DNA of 64,000 nt, taken from assembly GCA_016717205.1 (NCBI GenBank), contig JADKGC010000003.1, forward strand, positions 496,001-560,000, given 5' to 3'. A model generated the notes under the pieces. It was not told the origin of the DNA and did no database searches. It saw nothing but the letters and a program-made list of their open reading frames with translations. Positions 26,557 through 34,715 of this stretch are shown here, piece after piece (within the stretch, counting starts at the first letter, position 1; each line of letters begins with the position of its first letter). The stretch is from Candidatus Flexifilum breve. Its GTDB lineage: Bacteria; Chloroflexota; Anaerolineae; Aggregatilineales; Phototrophicaceae. Made by a program: the position numbers and the translations under genes.

Positions 26557-28089
26557 ATGACCGCATCCCACATTATTGCCCACGATTTAGGCACCACTGG
26601 CAACAAAGCAACGCTCTATGACCGCGACGGCCGGCTCGTCGGCAGCGTGTTTTACGGCTATGACACCGAATACGCCCAGACCGGGTGGGCGGAACAAAAC
26701 CCGGAAAACTGGTGGTTGGCTGTGTGCCGATCCACCCGCGAACTGCTGACGCAAACAGGCGTCAGCAAGAGCGACATCGCCTGCATCACCTTCAGCGGAC
26801 AGATGCAGGGCGCAGTCGCGCTCGACAAGGAAGCGCGCCCGCTGCGCAAAGCGATTATCTGGGCGGATACGCGCGCGCTGGCGCAGGAAAAATGGATCAG
26901 CGAACGCATCTCATTCGAAGAGATGTACCGCATCTGCGGGCATCGGCTCAGCCCGTCGTATTCGCTGGCTAAGATCCTGTGGATCCGCGACAACCAACCG
27001 GACATCTATGCGGCGACGCACAAGTTCGTCCATGCCAAAGATGCCATCGTCGCGCGGCTGACGGGCGTGTTCGCCACAGATCCGTCGGATGCGTCGGGGA
27101 TGAACCTGTACGATCTCAATACCGAAACGTGGTCGGCGCGCATTCTGGACGCGGTCGGTCTGCCGCTCGAAAAACTGCCAGAGATCCGCCCATCCACTGA
27201 CGTCGTCGGCGGTGTGCGGGCCGACGTGGCCGACGAGGTGGGCGTCAACGCGGGCACCCCCGTCGTGATCGGCGGCGGGGATGGCGCGTGCGCGACGGCG
27301 GGTGCGGGCGTGCTGCGCGCTGGATCAGCTTATAACTACATCGGCTCATCCTCGTGGATCTCCGGAGCATCGACCACCCCGGTCTTTGACCCGGATTACC
27401 GCACCTTCACGTTTGCGCACGTGCTCCCACACATGTTCATGCCGATGGGCACAATGCAGGCGGCGGGCGCGTCTTACCAGTGGGCACGCGACCAACTGGC
27501 GGGCGCGGAGAAGCAGGTCGCGCAGACGATGGGCATGAGCGCCTACGAGTTGATCAACGCGGAGATCGACACGATCAAACCGGGGGCGGAAGGCTTGTTC
27601 TACCTGCCCTATCTGCTCGGCGAGCGCAGCCCGCGCTGGAATCCGCACGCGCGCGGTGCCTTCATCGGCTTGACCATGCGCCACACGCGCGCGCACCTGT
27701 TCCGCGCGGTGCTGGAAGGCGTGACGATGAATCTGCGCGTCATCCTCGATGCGTTCCGGACGCAGGGTCTGCACATCGACGCGATGCGCGTCATTGGCGG
27801 CGGCGCGCGTGGACGCCTGTGGAATCAGATCATGGCGGATATCTACGGTATCCCGATTCAACGCCTGAGCGTGCTCGAAGAAGCCACTTCGATGGGCGCG
27901 GCACTCGTCGGCGGCGTGGGCATCGGCCTCTACCCGGATTACAGCATCATCGAGCACATGAACGAAACGGCAGAGGTGATCACGCCCAATCCGAGCGCGC
28001 AGGCCGTCTACGAGCAGATCTACCCGGTCTTCAACACGATGTACGAGGCGCTCGTCCCGGTTTATGAGCAGATCGCGGCGCTGCCGTAA
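26557..28089 (+). CDS. FGGY-family carbohydrate kinase (xylulokinase-like)
   Basis: 510 residues, cytoplasmic. The actin-like ATPase fold is shown by AHDLGTTGNKATLYD (phosphate 1), TFSGQMQGAVALD, WADTRA, VIGGGDGACATAGAG (phosphate 2) and VIGGGARGRLWNQIMAD with EEATSMGAALVGG (adenosine motif). The GQMQG and WADTRA segments match xylulokinase, which phosphorylates D-xylulose for the pentose phosphate pathway. The ATG at 26557 follows AGGAA by 4 bases; a TTG at 26542 is upstream in frame. With the GH51 and GH39 genes at 32.5-39.6 kb it fits use of arabinoxylan pentoses. Confidence 0.85.
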   Translation: MTASHIIAHDLGTTGNKATLYDRDGRLVGSVFYGYDTEYAQTGWAEQNPENWWLAVCRSTRELLTQTGVSKSDIACITFSGQMQGAVALDKEARPLRKAIIWADTRALAQEKWISERISFEEMYRICGHRLSPSYSLAKILWIRDNQPDIYAATHKFVHAKDAIVARLTGVFATDPSDASGMNLYDLNTETWSARILDAVGLPLEKLPEIRPSTDVVGGVRADVADEVGVNAGTPVVIGGGDGACATAGAGVLRAGSAYNYIGSSSWISGASTTPVFDPDYRTFTFAHVLPHMFMPMGTMQAAGASYQWARDQLAGAEKQVAQTMGMSAYELINAEIDTIKPGAEGLFYLPYLLGERSPRWNPHARGAFIGLTMRHTRAHLFRAVLEGVTMNLRVILDAFRTQGLHIDAMRVIGGGARGRLWNQIMADIYGIPIQRLSVLEEATSMGAALVGGVGIGLYPDYSIIEHMNETAEVITPNPSAQAVYEQIYPVFNTMYEALVPVYEQIAALP

Positions 28090-28104
28090 GAACATCCCAA
28101 TTCA

Positions 28105-28584
28105 TCAACGAGCGGACAGCGGCAAAAAGCCGACAAATCCGGCGATCTTCCACTCACCGTCGAGGCGCACGCATTGATAGAGCGTCTGCCAGTGCAGTGG
28201 AATGATCGTGCCGGAGCGAGTGACGATCTGCCCATCGAGCTGTTTGTGCAGCAGCGCGGAATCGCCGTGCACTTCGATATCGTCCATGCGCGTCGCGTCG
28301 ATGAACGCCTGCCGCAGCGCGTCCGGCGTGACCTGCGCACCCATGGCACGGGCATTCTCCAGCCAGAGCGTGCCATAGTCATCGACACGGCTGAAGCTCA
28401 AGCGCCAGTCATCCGGGTTGAACGACATCTTGGCGTCAATCGCCGTGAAGCCCGTGGGCACGAACGCCGAGCGCAGCCGCGCCCAATCCGCCTGCACAAA
28501 CGATTCGATGTCAACTTCGACCAACAAGTGCCATAACGCATGCTGGTCACTGCCCAGCGGAAACGGGTTCTGGTAGGGTGTCAT
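28105..28584 (-). CDS. SnoaL/NTF2-like protein
   Basis: 159 residues, soluble. The pattern of an initial helix (HALWHLLVEVDIESFVQADWARLRS, about 14-38), a variable middle, and C-terminal beta strands ending in LYQCVRLDGEWKIAGFVGFLP is that of the NTF2-like/SnoaL cone fold, used by small cyclases, isomerases and binding proteins. No catalytic residues can be assigned. It is convergent with the sugar kinase gene (15 bases between stops). GAGAGGA lies about 12 bases before the ATG. Confidence 0.7.
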   Translation of the reverse strand: MTPYQNPFPLGSDQHALWHLLVEVDIESFVQADWARLRSAFVPTGFTAIDAKMSFNPDDWRLSFSRVDDYGTLWLENARAMGAQVTPDALRQAFIDATRMDDIEVHGDSALLHKQLDGQIVTRSGTIIPLHWQTLYQCVRLDGEWKIAGFVGFLPLSAR

Positions 28585-28713
28585 CGGCGGTTTTCCTCTC
28601 TTAAGTCCACGGCATATCCCTAAGCATAATACTGGAGCACTATCAATCCAGATATAACACTGGCAGGTAGTTAGATTTCATCTAAAGCGTACAAACTACA
28701 TATGAACAATGCT

Positions 28714-28742
28714 TTGCATAACCTTTTTCTTCCTGCTATATT
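28714..28742 (+). promoter_or_regulatory. Possible sigma-70 promoter of the subtilase gene
   Basis: TTGCAT (28714-28719) and TATATT (28737-28742) are 17 bases apart, giving a leader of about 95 bases before the ATG at 28843. The leader contains an imperfect hairpin near 28768-28790. Confidence 0.45.
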
Positions 28743-28842
28743 ATTTAGTGTCAGCACAATGTATCTCTTAGACGCCACATCTGAGAGGTATTAGCAGGTT
28801 CTCGTATACCAAACAATTTACTATTTGCTTGGAGGCCACCAC

Positions 28843-30225
28843 ATGAATCGTAGTCGTTTCAGTCTGGTTTTGCTTGTCGTTTTTGTTATCGGTTTGCTCA
28901 GCGTCTCTGCGCTTTCGGCGCAGGGCGTGCAGCGCTCATACATCGTCCTCTCCGATGGGGACGGCAGCAACCTCGCCAGCGCGATCTCCGCGGCAGGCGG
29001 CACCATGGTCAACTATCTCCCGCAAATCCGCGCCGCTGTCGCCGTCTCGTCGAATCCCAATTTCAAAACCCAGGTGCGCGGCGTCCGCTCGGTCATCCCG
29101 GATCTCGTCTACCAATTCGAAGTCCCGACCCTCGTCGCTGATGGCGAAGCGGTCACCCCCGCGGTCGGCAACCCGCCGAATTCCGGCAGCCCGGATACGC
29201 GCTTCAACCTGCAGTGGGGTCACGACGCGGTGAACGCGCCGGAAGCCTGGAATGCCGGTGTACGTGGTCAAGGTGTAGTCGTCGCGGTGCTGGACGGCGG
29301 TTTTGACCTCGATCACCCGGATCTTGCCGCGAATATCATTGGCAGTATCAGCTTTGTGCCCGGTGAATCGGCTGCGTATGCCATCGATGATCCGTTCAGC
29401 CACGGCACGCACGTCGCCGGGACCATCGGCGCGGTGCAAAACGGCTTCGGCACCATCGGTGTCGCGCCGGATGTTGATTTGCTGCTGGTCAAGGTGCTGG
29501 CCGACAGCGGCAGCGGCGCGTTTAGCTGGGTCGCCAGCGGTATCCTTTACGCTGCCGATCAGGGCGTCGACGTCATCAACATGAGCCTCGGTGCGGACAT
29601 CCCGCAGAGCGGCGTATGTGATGATGAAGGCTGCATCACCGCCCGCGAAGTTGCCGAACTGCGCGTCATGATGAACCGTGTCGCCAACTACGCGGCGCAG
29701 CGCGGCGTGACGGTTGTCGTCGCGGCGGGCAATGACGGTCGTGACCGCGACCACGATGCTAACATCCTTACCCTGCCTGCGGATATGCCGAACGTGATCG
29801 CGATCTCGGCGTATGCGCCCGTCGGCTGGTTGGCGAACGGTTGGGATGGCTTCTTCTATTACCCGACCTCCTATACGAACTATGGCCGCTCGGCGATTGA
29901 TTTCGCGGGTCCCGGTGGCGACACCCTGTACCCCGGCAATGAAGCCTGCACGGTGGCAGGCATCACCCGTCCCTGCTGGTTGTTTGACCTCGTCTTCAGC
30001 ACCGGCAGCAACCTCACTCCGGGCGCAGCCACCTACTACTGGTCAGGCGGCACGAGCATGGCGACCCCGCACGCCGCGGGCATCGCCGCGCTGATCATCA
30101 GCGAGCACGGCGGCAGCCTCGCTCCGGCGCAGGTCGAAGCGGAAATGCGTGCGCGTGCTACGCATCCCGGCTCGAACGGTCGCGATCCCTTCTATGGTCT
30201 GGGCGCGATCAGCAGCGGCTACTAA
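28843..30225 (+). CDS. Secreted subtilisin-like serine protease (S8)
   Basis: 460 residues. A signal peptide (about 1-26) and an inhibitor-like propeptide (about 30-95, RSYIVLSDGDGSN... and VRGVRSVIPDLVYQFE) precede the catalytic domain. The triad is Asp151 (AVLDGGFDLDHPDL), His187 (SHGTHVAGTIG) and Ser405 (SGGTSMATPHAAGIAAL), with oxyanion Asn in VVAAGNDG. Four Cys residues occur as pairs (CDDEGC and CTVAGITRPC) that could be disulfides. It ends without a sorting or anchoring domain, so it is probably released. The ATG at 28843 follows GGAGG by 7 bases, which rejects the TTG at 28825. A strong terminator follows. Confidence 0.93.
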   Translation: MNRSRFSLVLLVVFVIGLLSVSALSAQGVQRSYIVLSDGDGSNLASAISAAGGTMVNYLPQIRAAVAVSSNPNFKTQVRGVRSVIPDLVYQFEVPTLVADGEAVTPAVGNPPNSGSPDTRFNLQWGHDAVNAPEAWNAGVRGQGVVVAVLDGGFDLDHPDLAANIIGSISFVPGESAAYAIDDPFSHGTHVAGTIGAVQNGFGTIGVAPDVDLLLVKVLADSGSGAFSWVASGILYAADQGVDVINMSLGADIPQSGVCDDEGCITAREVAELRVMMNRVANYAAQRGVTVVVAAGNDGRDRDHDANILTLPADMPNVIAISAYAPVGWLANGWDGFFYYPTSYTNYGRSAIDFAGPGGDTLYPGNEACTVAGITRPCWLFDLVFSTGSNLTPGAATYYWSGGTSMATPHAAGIAALIISEHGGSLAPAQVEAEMRARATHPGSNGRDPFYGLGAISSGY

Positions 30226-30244
30226 GCCCGCGTAACTAATTCCG

Positions 30245-30276
30245 GTAAAGGCTCTACTCTCGGGTAGAGCCTTTAC
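30245..30276 (+). terminator. Terminator hairpin after the subtilase gene
   Basis: A perfect 13-bp stem GTAAAGGCTCTAC / GTAGAGCCTTTAC with a 6-base loop stands 19 bases after the stop. It ends 14 bases before the TTG start of the next gene, so it may also act as an attenuator for that gene. Confidence 0.8.
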
Positions 30277-30290
30277 ATTGGGAGGCTTTC

Positions 30291-32492
30291 TTGGGTCGTT
30301 TGCTGCTGTTTTTCAGCCCATTTGACCGCGCTGCCACCGTGACGATCGTTCGGACGCTGGAGGCCGCTGGCGTCAGCGTTCACCCCGTGCGCGCGGGCAC
30401 CACGCGCTGGCAGACCATCGCCGCACCGAGCGCGGCAGTGTTCATCATTAGCCCGCTGGCGCTGCGTGATCCGTTGCTGCGCCAGCAAATGCGCGCCGCG
30501 CGGCAGCGGGGTTTACGCTGCATCGCCGTGGCGGTCGCGCCGCTGGATCACGCAATTCACGCGGTGCCCTTCATTGACGCGTCCGTCGATTTACAGGCCG
30601 GCAGCGCAGAACTCATTGGAATGTTGGGCGCGAGCAAAGCGCGCGTTGTCCCTAATCGAAGCTGGTTATGGGTGGTCGCGGCCTTGATCGCCCTGTTCAT
30701 CATTCTGCCGATCTCCATCGGCATGGCGTTAGGCGACCGCGCCGCCAACGAGGCGACGCTGCCGACGCTGCATCCCTTTTCCGATCTACCCACGCCGCTG
30801 GTCAGCGCGGAGGAAACAGCCGTCGTCGAAGCTTCGTCGTCGCTCATGCCGACTGCTCCCATCGTCATCACCGTGATGCCCACACCCAGTTTGGCATCGA
30901 CACTTCCGGCGACAGCCACCGAAACCCCATCGGTCACTGCCACCGTTACCAACACGTGGACAGCGCTGCCCAGCGCGACGGCCACGGACACGAGCACACG
31001 CACTCCACGTACGACACGCAGCACTACGCCCGCGCTCTCAACGACTGCCACCCGCGCTGTTGACGAACTGGAAGCCCGCTTCACAGCGGATCTCACTACC
31101 GGATTTGCGCCGCTGGTCGTCGTATTTGAGAACAACAGCCGCGGCGAAATCAGCGCGTATGCGTGGGACTTCAACAGCGATGATCAGCCGGACAGCACGT
31201 ATGCCCGTCCCTTCCCGTTCACCTACGAACAGCCCGGCCTTTACACAGTGACGCTCACGGTTTACGGCGAGGACGGGGAAAGCGCCAGCGAGACGCTGGA
31301 GATCACGGTGACGGGCAGCACCAATCCGCTGAGCCCTGCGCTGCCCAGCGGATCCAGTACCACGGCGATTGAGCCCGCGCAGGCGTTGTTCTACGCGGAC
31401 AGCACCTCCGGCGACTATCCGCTCACGGTCGTGTTCACCGACGACAGTTGGGGCACGATTGCCAGCTATGCGTGGGACTTCGACGGCGATGGGCAAGTTG
31501 ACAGTAGCGCACCGGAACCGCCGCCGTTCACCTATACGCGCGCCGGGATGTTCACAGCGCTTCTCCGCGTGACCGGAGCAGATGGCAGCATCGACGAAGA
31601 GCGAGTCACGATTGAAGTATTCGCGCCCGCGCCGCCCGTGACGCGCCCGCAGCGCATCATCCGCACGCTGCCACCCACCGCGACCGTCACGACTGCCGCG
31701 CCGACTCTGACGTTCACATCCACAGCGACTGCCACCCTCATGCCGACCGCGACCTTCTCGCTGACACCAACCCAGACGTTCACATTGGCAGCGACGGCGA
31801 CGCTCATCCCAACAGCTACACCCACGCTCACCGCCACACCCACTTTCACCTTGACGCCGACCAGCACTTTCACGCCAACCGCGACCGTCACGCTCACGCC
31901 GACGGTTGTGTCCCCACAGCCACTGCCGCTCACGGCGTCATTTGACAACGGCGCGACCGATTGGCTGGCGACGGGCAGTTGGACGCTGACCACCGAAGCG
32001 GCCGCGAATGGCATTGGCTCGGGCTGGCGCGCGACCGCGGGCGCATCCAGCTCGACGCTGCTGTGGTCGACGCCCATCGATTTGCGCGCGGCGCTGGTGC
32101 CGCAGGTGAGCTTCCAGTCGCACCAGTCCGCAGCCAACGGTTCAGCCGCGCAGGTGCAGATCACGAGCAGCGGCGGAACGCAGAGCTACCCCATCCCACC
32201 CTCGGCGGCGGGCTGGTCGATCATCGAGCTCGACCTGAGCGCGTTCCGCGGGCAGATCATCAGCCTGAGCTTCGTTTGGATACCCGCGGCGAACACCAAT
32301 GACGTGTGGCTGATCGACTCGCTGGTCGTGCAGGAAACGCCCGCCACGCTGATCCCGAGCGCAACCCAGACCCCCACCGAAACGCCCACGTTCACGCCGA
32401 CCTTCACCAACACGCCGGAGCCAACGGCAACCGAACTGATCACCGTCCCGGTCGAAACGACCGCGGAAGCAACCATGAGCGTCAACCCGTAG
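30291..32492 (+). CDS. TIR-like domain, membrane helix, two PKD domains and C-terminal beta-sandwich
   Basis: 733 residues. Residues 1-115 look like a TIR domain: LLLFFSPFDRAATVTIVRTL, the AAGVSVHPV strand and AAVFIISPLALRDPLLRQQ. The position of the usual catalytic Glu is occupied by Gln in RQQMRAA, so NADase activity is doubtful. One membrane helix lies at 123-147. Outside are a Ser/Thr-rich stalk, PKD domains at about 262-342 and 364-444 (each with YAWDF), a second Thr/Pro stalk, and a jelly-roll-like domain (about 549-683, SFDNGATDWLATG). The TTG start (30291) has GGGAGG 6 bases upstream and no ATG fits. It could link an outside ligand to inside TIR assembly; this is inference. Confidence 0.72.
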   Translation: MGRLLLFFSPFDRAATVTIVRTLEAAGVSVHPVRAGTTRWQTIAAPSAAVFIISPLALRDPLLRQQMRAARQRGLRCIAVAVAPLDHAIHAVPFIDASVDLQAGSAELIGMLGASKARVVPNRSWLWVVAALIALFIILPISIGMALGDRAANEATLPTLHPFSDLPTPLVSAEETAVVEASSSLMPTAPIVITVMPTPSLASTLPATATETPSVTATVTNTWTALPSATATDTSTRTPRTTRSTTPALSTTATRAVDELEARFTADLTTGFAPLVVVFENNSRGEISAYAWDFNSDDQPDSTYARPFPFTYEQPGLYTVTLTVYGEDGESASETLEITVTGSTNPLSPALPSGSSTTAIEPAQALFYADSTSGDYPLTVVFTDDSWGTIASYAWDFDGDGQVDSSAPEPPPFTYTRAGMFTALLRVTGADGSIDEERVTIEVFAPAPPVTRPQRIIRTLPPTATVTTAAPTLTFTSTATATLMPTATFSLTPTQTFTLAATATLIPTATPTLTATPTFTLTPTSTFTPTATVTLTPTVVSPQPLPLTASFDNGATDWLATGSWTLTTEAAANGIGSGWRATAGASSSTLLWSTPIDLRAALVPQVSFQSHQSAANGSAAQVQITSSGGTQSYPIPPSAAGWSIIELDLSAFRGQIISLSFVWIPAANTNDVWLIDSLVVQETPATLIPSATQTPTETPTFTPTFTNTPEPTATELITVPVETTAEATMSVNP

Positions 32493-32513
32493 TGGATTAA
32501 GCCCTGCAAACCA

Positions 32514-32543
32514 AAACGGACGCCATGAGGCGTCCGTTTGTTT
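32514..32543. terminator. Strong terminator between convergent genes
   Basis: An 11-bp stem AAACGGACGCC / GGCGTCCGTTT with loop ATGA is followed by a T run. It lies between the stops at 32492 (+) and 32560 (-) and, with A-rich sequence on the other side, can work both ways. Confidence 0.9.
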
Positions 32544-32559
32544 TTACCAGCGCCCCACG

Positions 32560-34467
32560 TTAGCGCGTGCGGACGCGGATCACGCTCAGGGAGTGGGCAG
32601 GCACGGTGTAGCTGAACCGCGGCGCGACCATCAGCGGGCGCGTCTCCGGCTTGACGATATGTGTATGCCAGAACGAGTACGAGTTTTCTGCCAGCGGCGC
32701 ACCGCTCAACACGGTACAGATCGCCTCCGGTTGCAGATTGACCACACCAGCGAGATCGATCTGCAGCTCGACAGACACGTCGGCGCGGCTGACGATCTTG
32801 AGAATTAGGTCGCCCGACTGGACTTCAACTACAGTGGAGGCGGCGAGGGTCTTGTCGTCGGCAGAGATCAAGCTGGTGGGCAGATAGCTCTCGCCCGCAT
32901 TCACGCCGAATAACTGCTGGACGTAATAGTTGATCGTCGGATAGACATTAGTGTTATCAAAGTAGATCAGGTCGGGTTCCCACTGACTGCGGCGCTGTTT
33001 GCCAAGCAGCGGCGCATACGATGACAAGCGCACGATGTCGCCGTTGCGTTCAAGAGTGGTCAAGTAGGCGGCTTCGGCGAGCGCGGAGCGTAGGGTGCTG
33101 CGCCGACCCATGTCATGCGCGGCGTATTCGCCGAGATAGACCGTCGTTGAGACGCTGTGGTCGTAGGCGTCGAAGCGCCCGAGATTGTCCCAAAACCAGT
33201 CCGGCGACTTATAGCCGTGCTCGTCCACCATTGGGATCTGGTAGTCGCGGGCGAACTGCCAGCCATCCTCGTAATCCTCGCCTTCGGGGCGTGGGCCGAC
33301 CGTGCCGATCACCGTGATCTCCGGGTATTTGGCTTTCACCGCATTGGTGATCAGCAGAAAGCGCTCTTTGAACACGTCGGTGATCCGGTCTTCGTTGCCC
33401 ACGCCGAGATATTCCAGATTGAACGGTTCGGGATGACCCGCCGCCGCGCGTTTTGCTCCCCACGGCGAATCGACCGGGCCGTTCGCCCACTCGATTAGGT
33501 CGAGGACTTCCTGCACATAGTCGTCCATCTCGTCCAACGGGATGCCACACTGCCCCTGCTCCCACAGACCGTTGTAGCGCGCGCCGGTATTCGGGCAGCA
33601 CACCCCGGCAGGAACGACGGGCAGCGGCTTCGCGCCGATGTCTTCGCAGAACTGGAAGTATTCGAAGTAGCCAAGGCCGACGCTCTGGTGGTAGTTCCAG
33701 ATGTTGAACTGCTCCTTGCGCGTCTCGATGGGGCCGATGGTGTCTTTCCAGCGATACATATTGCCCAGCCCGTCGCCGTGCACCAGACAGCCGCCGGGAA
33801 AGCGGATGAAGCGCGGCTTGAGGTCAGCGATCACCTGCGCGAGGTCAGGGCGGAGGCCGTTGGAGTGATTACGGAAGGTCGCGCGCGGGAACAGCGAGAT
33901 CACATCGAGCGCGACAGTACCCGCCCCACTCACCTGCACGCTGAAGCGCCCGTGATTGTCGCTGCCAGTCGCCACCAGCGCCGTGGTCAGCTTCGTCCAC
34001 GTGCCCGTCGGGGCGGGCAGCACGGCTTCACCGAGTACCTCCCCCAAGCGACCTTCCAGCCGCACGGTCAGCGCGCCGATCGTGCCAGCGAGCATCTGCG
34101 CGAACAACGCGACATCGTAGGTCGCCCCCGCGTTGATCACAATCCCATCGTAGCCTGTGTTGCGCAGTCCGACCGCGCCGTCGACATTCAGCGCGAGGTA
34201 ATGCGGGTTGTTCGGGTGAATGGGCGCATCCGTACCCAGCGCGATTGAGCAGGTACCGCCCCCCGACACGAGTTCCCACCCGGTGAAGAAGTTCCAATCC
34301 GGGTTGTCGGCGGAAGAATAGGCAAATGAGCGGTTCTGAATGAGTTCGGCGTACAGACCGCCATCGGCGGAGTAGTTAATATCTTCAAAAAAGATGCCGA
34401 ATAAGTCCGGGCTGATCGCCTTCGGCTGATCGGCCTGCACGGTGAGGCGAGCGGTGGTACTGGTCAT
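32560..34467 (-). CDS. GH51 alpha-L-arabinofuranosidase
   Basis: 635 residues with no signal peptide, so probably cytoplasmic and acting on imported arabino-oligosaccharides. The N-terminal part (AISPDLFGIFFEDINYSADGG) and the middle beta sandwich are typical of GH51; the (beta/alpha)8 barrel carries FIRFPGGCLVHGDG, the acid/base Glu359 in GVGNED and the nucleophile Glu447 in YLGEYAAH. A C-terminal beta domain ends the protein (APRFSYTVPAHSLSVIRV). The ATG at 34465-34467 follows AGGAAC by about 9 bases; the frame extends to 34500. It is divergent from the kinase regulator gene and near the GH39 xylosidase gene. Confidence 0.92.
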   Translation of the reverse strand: MTSTTARLTVQADQPKAISPDLFGIFFEDINYSADGGLYAELIQNRSFAYSSADNPDWNFFTGWELVSGGGTCSIALGTDAPIHPNNPHYLALNVDGAVGLRNTGYDGIVINAGATYDVALFAQMLAGTIGALTVRLEGRLGEVLGEAVLPAPTGTWTKLTTALVATGSDNHGRFSVQVSGAGTVALDVISLFPRATFRNHSNGLRPDLAQVIADLKPRFIRFPGGCLVHGDGLGNMYRWKDTIGPIETRKEQFNIWNYHQSVGLGYFEYFQFCEDIGAKPLPVVPAGVCCPNTGARYNGLWEQGQCGIPLDEMDDYVQEVLDLIEWANGPVDSPWGAKRAAAGHPEPFNLEYLGVGNEDRITDVFKERFLLITNAVKAKYPEITVIGTVGPRPEGEDYEDGWQFARDYQIPMVDEHGYKSPDWFWDNLGRFDAYDHSVSTTVYLGEYAAHDMGRRSTLRSALAEAAYLTTLERNGDIVRLSSYAPLLGKQRRSQWEPDLIYFDNTNVYPTINYYVQQLFGVNAGESYLPTSLISADDKTLAASTVVEVQSGDLILKIVSRADVSVELQIDLAGVVNLQPEAICTVLSGAPLAENSYSFWHTHIVKPETRPLMVAPRFSYTVPAHSLSVIRVRTR

Positions 34468-34607
34468 AGTGGAAGTTCCTACAGAAACAGGCAAGAGCAA
34501 GTCACGAGCACCGATGTTAGCCGCACACGAAGCTGGCGGTCAAGTCACGGTCGACTTGGGAACGTACCCGGGCGCTTAGGCTATCGATTTGTTGGCTGCG
34601 GCAAGAG

Positions 34608-34613
34608 TATAAT
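34608..34613 (+). promoter_or_regulatory. Possible -10 box upstream of the Ser/Thr kinase gene
   Basis: A perfect TATAAT stands about 100 bases before the kinase start; no convincing -35 element is at the right distance, so this is weak. Confidence 0.3.
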
Positions 34614-34715
34614 GGGTGCGAAAAGTCGAGACTGAAGCAGCCAAACAGGGATTGTGGTGGCACATCAGCGCGCTGCAGTGCCGCTGATCAGCTAACATCA
34701 GAAGTGCAAAACGAG

